Origin: Psychroserpens luteolus
GTDB taxonomy: Bacteria > Bacteroidota > Bacteroidia > Flavobacteriales > Flavobacteriaceae
Direction: 5' to 3'
Assembly (NCBI RefSeq): GCF_021032705.1
Contig: NZ_JAHVXI010000002.1
Coordinates: forward strand, 186,001-250,000
DNA length: 64,000 bases
The notes beneath the pieces are model-generated. The model saw nothing but the letters and a program-made list of their open reading frames with translations. It was not told the DNA's origin and ran no database searches. A program made the position numbers and the translations under genes. Below are positions 26,250 to 35,434 of the stretch, piece by piece (within the stretch, counting starts at the first letter, position 1; the number at the start of each line of letters is the position of its first letter).

Positions 26250-27484
26250 TGGATATTCGACACTTCATCTATGATTATTTAATCTCTATTGGATTAAATG
26301 ACACTTCTGCAAAGTATGTAAATATGCTTGTGCTTAGTATCTCTTTATTGATTGTATTATTCATCATTGATTATATTATTAGAAAGGTTCTTGTAAATGC
26401 GTTTAATGCTTTTGCTGTAAGATCTAAAACAAATTTCGATAACATTCTTGTTAAGAATAAGGTTCCAAGAAATATTGCCCATATTATCCCTCTATTAATC
26501 GCTATTGAATTTATTCCTATCATTTTTTCAGATTTTGACTATCTAGAAACCATTATAGAAAAGGGTTCAAAAGTATTTGGAATCATACTGACATTATGGA
26601 TTGCTAGAAGTGTTTTAAATACTATTAAAGATTATCTCAAAACATTAGATCGTTTTAAAGATAAACCCATAGATAGCTATATTCAAGTCTTCATGATTTT
26701 TGCATGGGTCATTGGTATATTTTCATCTTTTGCTATTATTAGTGGTATTTCATTTTGGAAGTTCGTTACGACTTTAGGAGCTGCCTCAGCAGTGATTATC
26801 TTAGTGTTTAGAGATACTATTCTTGGTTTTGTGGCTAGCATTCAGGTATCGATAAATGACATGGTACGCATTGGTGACTGGATTACTTTTGAAAAATATG
26901 GTGCAGATGGTGACGTTATCGAGATCAATCTAGCAACAGTTAAGGTCCAAAATTTTGATAAAACAATAACTACAATTCCAACGTATGCATTAATATCTGA
27001 TTCTTTTAAAAATTGGAGAGGTATGAGTCAGTCTGGTGGCAGACGCATTAAGCGTTCAATTATCTTAAAAGCGACTAGTGTTAAATATTTAGATGACCAG
27101 TCGATAGAAAAATTGAAAAAAATAGAGCTGATCAGTGATTATTTAAATCATGGACAAACTGTTATAAGAGCATCTAATGAGGAAAAAAATGTGGATAAGT
27201 CTATACTCATTAACGGTAGAAATTTTACCAACATAGGCGTATTTAGAAAGTACATTCAAACCTATATTGAAAATCACTCAGCGATTAATAAAGACATGAC
27301 CATTATGACGCGTCAGTTAGCACCAACACCACAAGGATTGCCTTTAGAAATCTACTGTTTTAGTAGTGATAAACGCTGGGAAAATTATGAGTATATCATG
27401 TCCGATATCTTCGATCATGCTTTAGCTGCCGTCCCTTATTTTGAATTAGAGGTTTATGAATTGACTACAGGAATAACAACATAG
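26246..27484 (+). CDS. MscS-family mechanosensitive channel (YbdG-like)
   Basis: A 412-residue inner-membrane channel. Several N-terminal helices are followed by the pore-lining MscS core (FRDTILGFVASIQVSINDMVRIGDWI) and the cytoplasmic beta domain (KYGADGDVIEINLATVKVQNFDK, TTIPTYALISDSFKNWRGM). These last motifs and the long cytoplasmic C-terminus point to the YbdG branch, which opens under mild osmotic downshock. The start overlaps the DUF3817 stop; a second ATG follows one codon later (26249). The stop directly abuts the convergent thioesterase stop. Confidence 0.9.
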   Translation: MMDIRHFIYDYLISIGLNDTSAKYVNMLVLSISLLIVLFIIDYIIRKVLVNAFNAFAVRSKTNFDNILVKNKVPRNIAHIIPLLIAIEFIPIIFSDFDYLETIIEKGSKVFGIILTLWIARSVLNTIKDYLKTLDRFKDKPIDSYIQVFMIFAWVIGIFSSFAIISGISFWKFVTTLGAASAVIILVFRDTILGFVASIQVSINDMVRIGDWITFEKYGADGDVIEINLATVKVQNFDKTITTIPTYALISDSFKNWRGMSQSGGRRIKRSIILKATSVKYLDDQSIEKLKKIELISDYLNHGQTVIRASNEEKNVDKSILINGRNFTNIGVFRKYIQTYIENHSAINKDMTIMTRQLAPTPQGLPLEIYCFSSDKRWENYEYIMSDIFDHALAAVPYFELEVYELTTGITT

Positions 27485-27907
27485 TTACTCCTCTAACCTA
27501 TCTCTTACAAACTCCACTTCAGTTTTACCATGAGGTGCTGGTTTTCCATCATCACCTAGGTTAACCATAATGATATTGTCTACAGTGAGTATGGTTTCTC
27601 TAGTCATTTTATTCCGAACCTCACATTTCATAGTTAAAGATGAGCGACCAAACTTAATAACTTCTATACCAATTTCTATAATATCACCTTGCTTGGCAGA
27701 AGCCATAAAGTTGATTTCAGACATATACTTTGTGACTATTTTTGAATTTTCCAACTGAATGATCGTATATAAGGCTGCTTCTTCGTCGATCCATGCTAGT
27801 AGCTGTCCTCCAAATAAGGTATGGTTAGGGTTTAAGTCTTCAGGTTTTACCCATTTACGTGTGTGAAATCTCATATTTTTTATGTAAAGATTGGCATTTA
27901 TTGGCAA
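27485..27907 (-). CDS. Acyl-CoA thioesterase, hotdog fold (YciA-like)
   Basis: A 140-residue single hotdog-domain protein. The diagnostic segment is HTLFGGQLLAWIDEEAALYT (catalytic Asp in the WIDE helix), followed by TKYMSEINFMASAKQGDIIEI and the closing TVDNIIMVNLG. Family members hydrolyse acyl-CoA as hexamers. ATG at 27907; an ATG 11 codons in (27874, MRFHTRKW) is an alternative. Convergent with mscS with no gap. Confidence 0.85.
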   Translation of the reverse strand: MPINANLYIKNMRFHTRKWVKPEDLNPNHTLFGGQLLAWIDEEAALYTIIQLENSKIVTKYMSEINFMASAKQGDIIEIGIEVIKFGRSSLTMKCEVRNKMTRETILTVDNIIMVNLGDDGKPAPHGKTEVEFVRDRLEE

Positions 27908-28003
27908 AACACATAATCTGTTGTTAATCTTTTTCTAAACTTTTCTTAATCAGACCTTCAAATGTTGTGGGAATAGTATTTTTATAAGGCTAAATCAATC
28001 AAA

Positions 28004-28618
28004 ATGAAACATTTAATTACACTAGTAGTTTGCATAGTATTACTTGTAAGTGCTTGCGCTCAATCACAAAATACCAAAGTTGGAGGACCATGTCAAGGCT
28101 GTGAAGCTGTTAATGAATACGGACAAAGAATATTAAAATCTGTTGATACAATTTATGGTTTTGATACCATGCCAAATAAAATTAAGGTCAGTGGTACCGT
28201 TTACAAAAACGATGCAAAAACACCTGCTAAGGATGTTATTTTATATGTGTATCATACCGATCAAAATGGTCGTTATCCAACAAATGCATCATCAAAGGGT
28301 TGGGAAAAAGATCATGGTTATTTAAGAACATGGTTAAAGACAGATAAGAATGGTCGCTATGAGTTTTACACAACACGTCCAGCTTCATACCCAAACTCTA
28401 CTGTACCACAACATATACACATAACAGTTAAAGAACAAGATATTAATGCCTATTACGTTGAGGATTTTTATTTTTCTGATGATCCAAATATTACACCAAA
28501 TATTTTAAACCGAAAGAAACCTAGAGGCGGATCGGGAGTTATAACATTAAAAGGTAATGGGTTGATTAAATCGGCCAGTAGAGATATTATATTAGGATTG
28601 AATATTCCAAACTACTAG
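28004..28618 (+). CDS. Intradiol dioxygenase-like lipoprotein
   Basis: A 204-residue exported lipoprotein with the beta-sandwich of intradiol ring-cleavage dioxygenases. The lipobox is LLVSAC (Cys18). The fold motifs are PAKDVILYVYHTDQNGRYPTN, RTWLKTDKNGRYEFYTTRPA and the metal site region STVPQHIHITVK, whose HIH pair corresponds to the two His iron ligands. A Tyr ligand candidate is in VYHTDQNGRY. Catechol cleavage is the family activity, but a periplasmic lipoprotein form is not a classical catabolic enzyme. It is monocistronic. Confidence 0.82.
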   Translation: MKHLITLVVCIVLLVSACAQSQNTKVGGPCQGCEAVNEYGQRILKSVDTIYGFDTMPNKIKVSGTVYKNDAKTPAKDVILYVYHTDQNGRYPTNASSKGWEKDHGYLRTWLKTDKNGRYEFYTTRPASYPNSTVPQHIHITVKEQDINAYYVEDFYFSDDPNITPNILNRKKPRGGSGVITLKGNGLIKSASRDIILGLNIPNY

Positions 28619-28621
28619 AAC

Positions 28622-29506
28622 CTAAAATAAGGTGCCATTGTCTTCATTTGGAACTTTTAAATCATAACCTAGTTCAGCATTTAGCTTTTTAATAAAATAA
28701 GCAGATAATAATGGGGATTCTTTTTCAATGTTTTGATGAATAAAAAAGTCTATTTCCTTTATGCCTTGCTCCTTCCATTCTTTTAAACGAATAACCCAAT
28801 CATCCAATCGTGTATAATCACTTGTATGATTTGCACCAACATAGCGCACAAAAGCCGTCGCATTTGTTAGTCTCATATGCATTAAATCTCGTCTTCCAGC
28901 AGTATCTACAATCACATTAGAAATATTATTACGCTCTAATAAATCATATAACTGATTCGCCACAGCTTCATCATTATACCAATTTGTATGTCGAAACTCA
29001 ACGGCCAAATCTATTTCTTTGGGCCAACTCTCAATAAAGTGCACTACTCTATTGAAATCTTTCGGCGCAAAATTTGAATGCATTTGTAAAAATATGGTTC
29101 CGAGTTTTTCTTTGAGGTTGATGGCACTATCCAAGTAACTATCAACGACTGAACTCACTTCATTAAGGCGTTTCCAATGACTAATTTCCTGATTTAATTT
29201 AGGAAAGAACTTAAATCCTTCAGGTGTTTTATCGTACCATTTTGAAAATTGTTCAGGTGGAAAAATTCGGTAGAACGTGGCATTTAGCTCTATTGAGTTA
29301 AACTGGTTAGAATAATAAGCCAATTCATCTTTAGTCCCTCTAGGATAAAACCCTTTTAAATCGGCTCTATTCCATTTTGCACAACCAACATAGATCTCTG
29401 GAATATTATCATCTTTAAACTTGCTCAAAACTCCAGCTGTATCTATATGATCTTGAGGTAAACTAAGGTCTAAATCCTGAGGATTCTCTACACTTCCAAA
29501 TTTCAT
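28622..29506 (-). CDS. DUF72 domain-containing protein
   Basis: A 294-residue TIM-barrel-like cytoplasmic protein of the DUF72 family. Motifs: YVGCAKWNRADLKGFYP, LAYYSNQFNSIELNATFYR, FKFFPKLNQEISHW, LAVEFRHTNWYN and the C-terminal IDFFIHQN. The biochemical role of DUF72 is not settled. Convergent with the dioxygenase-like gene, 3 bp apart. Confidence 0.9.
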   Translation of the reverse strand: MKFGSVENPQDLDLSLPQDHIDTAGVLSKFKDDNIPEIYVGCAKWNRADLKGFYPRGTKDELAYYSNQFNSIELNATFYRIFPPEQFSKWYDKTPEGFKFFPKLNQEISHWKRLNEVSSVVDSYLDSAINLKEKLGTIFLQMHSNFAPKDFNRVVHFIESWPKEIDLAVEFRHTNWYNDEAVANQLYDLLERNNISNVIVDTAGRRDLMHMRLTNATAFVRYVGANHTSDYTRLDDWVIRLKEWKEQGIKEIDFFIHQNIEKESPLLSAYFIKKLNAELGYDLKVPNEDNGTLF

Positions 29507-29596
29507 ATTGTTGTTTTTACCAAAGATAATGTATTCTCCATTTTTAAGAAATTTCAGTATAACAAAACCTTAACAGTCTGATAAAAAAATAATGCT

Positions 29597-29620
29597 TAAT
29601 TTTGAAACGCTCATTTCAAA
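29597..29620 (+). promoter_or_regulatory. Operator overlapping the tetR -7 box
   Basis: TTTGAAAC-GCTC-ATTTCAAA (29601-29620) is an inverted repeat that shares four bases with a -7 box, TAATTTTG (29597-29604). Its left half and spacing are identical to the operator at 30223-30242. It ends 5 bp before the tetR ATG, which suggests autorepression. Confidence 0.65.
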
Positions 29621-29625
29621 TAGAT

Positions 29626-30207
29626 ATGCCAAAAGTAGAAACTTTCAATAGAGATTTTGTAGTAGCACAAGCCACAGAAGTATTTCATGACAAAGGTTAT
29701 AACGCAACCTCTATGCAAGATTTAGTAGATGCAACTGGTTTAAATCGATCAAGTATTTACAACTCATTTGGATGCAAATTACATTTATATTTAGATTGTT
29801 TAAAAGCCTATCAATATAAATATCAAAAGAAAAACTCCAATGTCTTATTGGATGCTACAAATGCTATTGAAGCCATTGAATTACTATTTAATATGTATTT
29901 AGAAGAAATGATCAGTCACAGCAATGACAGAGGCTGTCTTATTGCAAATTGCAAGTCTGAAATGGCTAATCACGATGATAAAATAACATCGTTTTTAAAT
30001 CGAGACCAAAAAAACACTTTAGACTTTCTTGAAGATTTGGTTTCTAGAGGTCAAAATCAAGGTGACATTAATACTAATAAAATAGCGAGCGAATATGCCT
30101 TGTATCTTTTTAGTTCTCTACAGGGATTTAGAATGACCGGCATTTTGGTTCAAGATAAAGATCATTTAAAAAGTATTATTAAAACAATACTTCAAACATT
30201 AATTTAA
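29626..30207 (+). CDS. TetR/AcrR family transcriptional regulator
   Basis: A 193-residue repressor. The N-terminal helix-turn-helix reads MQDLVDATGLNRSSIYNSFG (residues 25-44 approximately), the typical TetR form with Tyr at the recognition helix. The C-terminal ligand domain contains a Cys pair region (RGCLIANCKSEM), a feature of the YxaF/LmrA-like group. The frame extends to a TTG at 29602, but that would translate the operator; the ATG at 29626 is chosen. Next to the SDR gene, whose promoter carries the same palindrome, so it most likely represses itself and that gene. Confidence 0.9.
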   Translation: MPKVETFNRDFVVAQATEVFHDKGYNATSMQDLVDATGLNRSSIYNSFGCKLHLYLDCLKAYQYKYQKKNSNVLLDATNAIEAIELLFNMYLEEMISHSNDRGCLIANCKSEMANHDDKITSFLNRDQKNTLDFLEDLVSRGQNQGDINTNKIASEYALYLFSSLQGFRMTGILVQDKDHLKSIIKTILQTLI

Positions 30208-30222
30208 TTTTTTTTAATTCAA

Positions 30223-30242
30223 TTTGAAACGATTGTTTCAAA
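30223..30242 (+). promoter_or_regulatory. Operator before the SDR gene
   Basis: A perfect inverted repeat, TTTGAAAC-GATT-GTTTCAAA, 18 bp before the SDR ATG. It matches the site at 29601-29620 in half-site and spacer length, so both are probably bound by the TetR protein encoded between them. Confidence 0.7.
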
Positions 30243-30260
30243 TAACAATAATTATATTTT

Positions 30261-31010
30261 ATGAATACATTACAAAATAAAGTCGCCGTGATTACTGGCG
30301 CAAATAGCGGAATAGGTTTAGCAACAGCAAAACTATATTTAAAAGAAGGAGCAAAAGTTGTTCTAGCCGGAAGACGAAAAGAAGCACTCGAAGAGGTTGC
30401 TAAGAATTTGGAAGGTGAATTTATAACTGTGGTTGCAGATGTTGCTAAACCATCAGATAACATAAATTTAATTCAAGAAGCCAAGAATGCATACGGAAAT
30501 ATTGATATTCTTTTTCTAAATGCTGGAGTTGCACCTCCTACTCCAACTACAGATATTACTGAAGCGCATTACGATGAAATATTTAATATCAATGTAAAAG
30601 GTCCAATATTAACCACTAAAGAAGCACTTCCTCACATAAATGACGGTGGAACTATTTTGTTCACTAGTTCTATAGTAAACCAAAAGGGGTTTGACGGATT
30701 AGGAGTGTACTCGGCAAGCAAAGGAGCACTTAGATCTTTTGCCAGAGTATTGACTTCAGAAGTTAAATCAAGAGGAATTCGAGTAAATTCTATTGCTCCA
30801 GGGCCTATTAACACTCCAATTTATGGGAAAATGGGATTACCAGAAGATGTTGTTGAAGAGATGGGTAAAGGGTTTGCTCAACAAGTACCTTTAGGTCGTT
30901 TTGGAACATCTGAAGAAGTTGCTAAAACTGCATTGTTTTTGGCTTCAGATGCTGCATCATATATTAACGGAATCGAGCTTGAGGTTGATGGAGGTTTAAG
31001 CCAGATATAA
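30261..31010 (+). CDS. SDR family NAD(P)-dependent oxidoreductase
   Basis: A 249-residue classical short-chain dehydrogenase. Cofactor motif TGANSGIGLATAK; the RR in LAGRRKE suggests NADP preference; then NAGVAPP, catalytic Ser in LFTSSIVNQKG, YSASK with the Tyr-Lys pair, and the C-terminal DGGLSQI. The substrate is unknown; TetR-controlled SDRs often handle reactive aldehydes or quinones. It is 53 bp after tetR and closed by a terminator. Confidence 0.92.
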   Translation: MNTLQNKVAVITGANSGIGLATAKLYLKEGAKVVLAGRRKEALEEVAKNLEGEFITVVADVAKPSDNINLIQEAKNAYGNIDILFLNAGVAPPTPTTDITEAHYDEIFNINVKGPILTTKEALPHINDGGTILFTSSIVNQKGFDGLGVYSASKGALRSFARVLTSEVKSRGIRVNSIAPGPINTPIYGKMGLPEDVVEEMGKGFAQQVPLGRFGTSEEVAKTALFLASDAASYINGIELEVDGGLSQI

Positions 31011-31041
31011 ATGAAATTGATAGATTGATTAGATTGGTTTC

Positions 31042-31079
31042 AAAAAGCGTAATGTAATTGTAAACATTACGCTTTTTGT
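31042..31079 (+). terminator. Intrinsic terminator of the tetR-SDR unit
   Basis: A 14 bp perfect stem, AAAAAGCGTAATGT (31042-31055) with ACATTACGCTTTTT (31064-31077). T-run on the plus strand; 32 bp past the SDR stop. Confidence 0.88.
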
Positions 31080-31158
31080 TAATAACACCGTTGACAACAT
31101 ATAAAACAGTCTAAATATTTAGAATGCTTAATGTCTATATTTAATAAAAATTAAAGCC

Positions 31159-31572
31159 ATGAATGATCGATCTACTAACTTAAAATCTATACGTCCTATA
31201 ATAGCTTCAGCACAAGTTAATGATTCAATGACCACTGAAGAGTGCTTTCAAAATGCGACCTTACGTCCAATTATAAAAATGCAAAACCACCTATTGATTC
31301 TGGTATTTAGAAACTATATAGAAAAGCGGAAAAATGTATTTTATGATCTATCCTTGACTAAGCAATTAGCTTATATAGAAAATGCCATTCATAAAGATAT
31401 GAAGTTTAGAAACTCGGTAAAGGGAATGATCATCGGACAATTCACCGTCGAAGAATATGAGCTATATATTCAAAATTCTTCAGCATTAAATAAGCGTATG
31501 ATGAATATTGTCAAAGAACGCCTTGTTAGCAATATCCAATTATTTACACAACCATTGGCTAAAGCTATTTAA
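31159..31572 (+). CDS. Conserved-looking hypothetical protein
   Basis: A 137-residue cytoplasmic, mostly helical, basic protein (LVFRNYIEKRKNVFYDLSL, FRNSVKGMIIGQFTVEEYELYI). I do not recognise a family. There are two repeats of a RPII motif (SIRPIIASA and LRPIIKMQ) near residues 12 and 37. ATG start with AT-rich upstream. The stop overlaps the convergent DUF2461 stop by 4 bp. Confidence 0.7.
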   Translation: MNDRSTNLKSIRPIIASAQVNDSMTTEECFQNATLRPIIKMQNHLLILVFRNYIEKRKNVFYDLSLTKQLAYIENAIHKDMKFRNSVKGMIIGQFTVEEYELYIQNSSALNKRMMNIVKERLVSNIQLFTQPLAKAI

Positions 31573-32249
31573 ATAATAGACTCTCCATTTAAATTGGTCG
31601 TTAACACATCGCTCATATAATCAAAAAATGGTCTAATAGCTTTAAACGAGGTGTTGACATCGTCAATAAAATTGTCGCTTGTTACCTCTTTATCTGTATA
31701 TTTTTTAGTGAAAATGTATTGTTTTTTCCTAATAAGATCTATAGCTGGATGATCTTTATCAAAATCTCTTGGCGCAGTTTTTAGTTCATCTCCAACAAAA
31801 TCTCCCCAAACGGACTTAAATTTTTTCTGACCAATAATTTTGCGTATCTCATCATCATCCTGTTCAAACTCTCGACGTATTCTTAATAAGTCATCTTTAT
31901 TTGGTTCCCAAAAACCAGTCGCGATAAAAGATTCATTATTGGGTTGAATATGAACATAATACCCACCTCTTAGCTCTGGCTTTTTTCTGTGGAAAGATCC
32001 ACCGAAGTGCGTTTTATATGGCAACTTATTCTTTGAAAATCGTACATCTCTATAAATTCTGAATAATTTAAATCCATCAACAACGTCATGTTTATTTAAA
32101 GTGTCATAGATAAATTGGTATGCCTCTTTTGCTTTTGCTTCATTGGTCTTGAATTCTTTTTTATGCTCGTTAAACCAATCACGATCATTATTTTTTTCTA
32201 GTTTTTTAAAGAAATCTAGAATTTCTTTTGAGAATTTTGGAGTTGCCAT
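31569..32249 (-). CDS. DUF2461 domain-containing protein
   Basis: A 226-residue cytoplasmic protein of the DUF2461/TIGR02453 family. Signatures: LDFFKKLEKNNDRDWFNEHKKEF at the N-terminus (written here in part), then RIYRDVRFSKNKLPYKTHFGG and GGYYVHIQPNNESFIATGFW. The family function is unknown. Convergent with the preceding hypothetical gene. Confidence 0.9.
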   Translation of the reverse strand: MATPKFSKEILDFFKKLEKNNDRDWFNEHKKEFKTNEAKAKEAYQFIYDTLNKHDVVDGFKLFRIYRDVRFSKNKLPYKTHFGGSFHRKKPELRGGYYVHIQPNNESFIATGFWEPNKDDLLRIRREFEQDDDEIRKIIGQKKFKSVWGDFVGDELKTAPRDFDKDHPAIDLIRKKQYIFTKKYTDKEVTSDNFIDDVNTSFKAIRPFFDYMSDVLTTNLNGESII

Positions 32250-32599
32250 TTGATCTGTTTTTTCAGTTTAAAAATACGAAAAAGTATTGATTGTAATAAA
32301 CAGTTAAATACATACTAAAACTAACGCTTTGATCATACGTTCGCTAACATAAAAACGAATAAAGGACACACTCAGTATTAAACTTTTATATTTTGCTCCA
32401 TATCATTTATTAAAAAAGCAGTAATTTGAAAGCATAGTATCTTTTAGGCATAATGACCATCTATAAGGCAATAAGTTATATCTATGTAAATAGCTGGTTT
32501 ACAGGATTTAAAATCGCTACCTTTGAATTATTAATAAATAGCTTGCATATTGGTGTTTTTTTTACTAATATGCGAGACTATTACTACAAATATATATAC
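32250..32599. other. Gene-free AT-rich 350 bp
   Basis: The plus frame from 32453 runs through here but has no recognisable composition before the ATG at 32600. No convincing promoter of the TANNTTTG form was found, and no repeat or RNA gene. Confidence 0.4.
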
Positions 32600-32824
32600 A
32601 TGGGAAGACCTCCAACAAGACCAATAAAATTCAGAGATGGATTCTATTTAGAAATACGAAATAAAGGTAAAAGTACTGGAATTAAATTACACAGAGACAC
32701 CAAGGAACAGATGATGCGAACTATAAAAGAATATGAGCATTCCAAAGATGTTCTTATTTTAGGTGAATCTAAAAATGGAAAATGGGTTAATAAAACACCT
32801 GTACTTCATGTTGTAGAAGATTAA
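32600..32824 (+). CDS. Small basic hypothetical protein
   Basis: A 74-residue protein starting MGRPPTRPIKFRDGFYLEI. It is rich in Lys and Arg, with a beta-hairpin-like middle (FRDGFYLEIRNKGKSTGIKL) and a helix (TKEQMMRTIKEYEHSKD). The size and charge would suit a nucleic-acid-associated protein, but no family is recognised. The frame upstream of this ATG lacks coding character. A terminator follows. Confidence 0.65.
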   Translation: MGRPPTRPIKFRDGFYLEIRNKGKSTGIKLHRDTKEQMMRTIKEYEHSKDVLILGESKNGKWVNKTPVLHVVED

Positions 32825-32847
32825 AGTACACATAAATTTAAGTGTTA

Positions 32848-32897
32848 CAAACTCAACTTAGTTTTATAGTTATTATAAAATTGAGTTGAGTTTTTTT
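32848..32897 (+). terminator. Long hairpin terminator
   Basis: Arms AACTCAACTTAGTTTTATA and TATAAAATTGAGTTGAGTT pair over most of their length and are followed by a T7 run on the plus strand, directly after the small basic gene. Confidence 0.8.
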
Positions 32898-32955
32898 ATG
32901 TTATCGCATTAATTTTTATAAATTGTTATGTTTTACTAACTAAAATTACTTAATT

Positions 32956-33378
32956 ATGACAGATTATTCAACCAATAAACCACCTGTTTGGTTTTGGATC
33001 GTAAGCGTGTTAGCACTAATTTGGAACCTTCTTGGTGTTGGAGCTTATTTATCGCGACATTTTATGACAGATGAAATGATAGCCGAGTTAGAGCCACAAC
33101 TACAATTTGAAATGGCTTATGAGCATCCAGCTTGGTATACAGCTATATTTGCTATTGCCGTATTTGGAGGAGTGTTAGGATGTTTAGGTTTATTACTAAG
33201 AAAAAAATGGGCCTATTTACTTTTTATAATATCATTTTTATGTGCTACAGCACAACAAATCTATTATGTAATGGAAGTAGAAGGTACAGATAAAGTAATG
33301 CCAATAATGATTGTCATTGTTTGCCTATTTTTGATATGGTTCTCAAAAATGGCAAAGTCAAAAACTTGGATAAAATAA
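32956..33378 (+). CDS. Four-helix membrane protein
   Basis: A 140-residue integral membrane protein. Four hydrophobic helices can be seen: PVWFWIVSVLALIWNLLGVG, WYTAIFAIAVFGGVLGCLGL, WAYLLFIISFLCATAQQIYY and VMPIMIVIVCLFLIWFSKM. A loop after helix 1 is acidic (MTDEMIAELEPQLQFE). Proteins of this layout are common in Flavobacteriaceae with no known role. It is monocistronic and closed by a terminator. Confidence 0.8.
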   Translation: MTDYSTNKPPVWFWIVSVLALIWNLLGVGAYLSRHFMTDEMIAELEPQLQFEMAYEHPAWYTAIFAIAVFGGVLGCLGLLLRKKWAYLLFIISFLCATAQQIYYVMEVEGTDKVMPIMIVIVCLFLIWFSKMAKSKTWIK

Positions 33379-33403
33379 CAATCTAACCAACCTATTTTAT
33401 CCT

Positions 33404-33436
33404 AAAAAGGCATTAGAAAATTCTAATGCCTTTTTT
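33404..33436 (+). terminator. Bidirectional intrinsic terminator
   Basis: A perfect 15 bp inverted repeat, AAAAAGGCATTAGAA (33404-33418) with TTCTAATGCCTTTTT (33421-33435), T-run on the plus strand and A-run on the other side. It lies between the membrane protein and the convergent sugar kinase. Confidence 0.88.
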
Positions 33437-33462
33437 TATTTTCATATGATTTAACTCATACA

Positions 33463-34323
33463 TCACATATTTTTAATATGATAAGCGACTAGACCTTCAA
33501 TAGGACGTCTTTCAAAATTTCCTACTGTAAATCCTAATTCATCAGCAACTTCGCGTATTTCCGTTTCAGAAAAGAACGCTATAGAGCCTGCAAAATGTAC
33601 AGGCACCGTCTTGAGCTCTTCCTTATATTGAAAGATCATATTATTAGTAAATACTCGAATTCCACTTTTGATAAGTGTTTTTATATATTCTGAATCTTTA
33701 TTCAAAAACATAAACTCTGCAAAACTAGCTAGATATGCATTCGGATTTGGCTGCTTGTATAAATTGTATTTTATGTAATCTGCATCCAAATTATATTTAT
33801 GCTCAAACGCAACTTTAATATCTTCTGGCATATTATTATAGTAATAATCTTTGATGAGCTCTTTTCCGAAGTAATTACCAGAAGCATCATCCATAATTGT
33901 GTAGCCCAATGATACAACGCGTTGATGCAACTTATGACCATCAAAATAACTACAATTAGAACCAGTTCCCAAAATACAAACTACTGCAGCCTCATCGTTA
34001 TGATTAAGCGTTGCTCTTACAGCAGCCATAGTGTCTTCTTGCACATCTACTACTGCATTAGTGAAAATAGATTCTAATACACCTGTAAGAATTAATTTTG
34101 GATTCGTTGTTCCACAACCTGCGCCATAAAAAAAGATGTGAGTGACCTGATCTTTAAATTGCATGAGTTCGTCACTCTTCTTTATAATCTTATTAAGTTT
34201 TTTCTCTTTTAAAATTGCTGGATTAAGTCCTTTGGTACGGATTTTTTCATGAAGTTGTTCGCCATTTTTATCAACAGCAATCCAATCGCATTTTGTAGAG
34301 CCACTATCAGTAATTAAAATCAT
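33463..34323 (-). CDS. BadF/BadG-type ATPase, probable N-acetylglucosamine kinase
   Basis: A 286-residue ASKHA-fold kinase. Phosphate-1 motif LITDSGSTKCDWIAVD at the start, the phosphate-2/adenosine region VCILGTGSNCSYFDG near residue 122, and a C-terminal GSIAFF segment. The N-acetylglucosamine kinase branch of BadF ATPases has this length and DSGSTK start. It is downstream of pfkA-gapA on the same strand but behind a terminator hairpin, so it is probably partly read through or separately transcribed. Confidence 0.82.
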   Translation of the reverse strand: MILITDSGSTKCDWIAVDKNGEQLHEKIRTKGLNPAILKEKKLNKIIKKSDELMQFKDQVTHIFFYGAGCGTTNPKLILTGVLESIFTNAVVDVQEDTMAAVRATLNHNDEAAVVCILGTGSNCSYFDGHKLHQRVVSLGYTIMDDASGNYFGKELIKDYYYNNMPEDIKVAFEHKYNLDADYIKYNLYKQPNPNAYLASFAEFMFLNKDSEYIKTLIKSGIRVFTNNMIFQYKEELKTVPVHFAGSIAFFSETEIREVADELGFTVGNFERRPIEGLVAYHIKNM

Positions 34324-34334
34324 GTGCTAGGTAT

Positions 34335-34372
34335 AAAAAATAAATCCGTAGTTTATGAATAGCTACGGATTT
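34335..34372 (-). terminator. Terminator after gapA
   Basis: Stem AAATCCGTAG (34342-34351) with CTACGGATTT (34363-34372). On the minus strand it is followed by ATTTTTTATA, 10 bp past the gapA stop and before the kinase ATG. Confidence 0.8.
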
Positions 34373-34381
34373 AAATGAATA

Positions 34382-35395
<1,014 letters not shown>

Positions 35396-35434
35396 TTATT
35401 TTTATTATGTTATTATTTGATTTTTTAGTCGGAA

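Noticed and set aside
33404-33436. Perfect inverted repeat as an insertion-sequence end
   Set aside because: It has terminator geometry with A- and T-runs between convergent genes and no transposase nearby.
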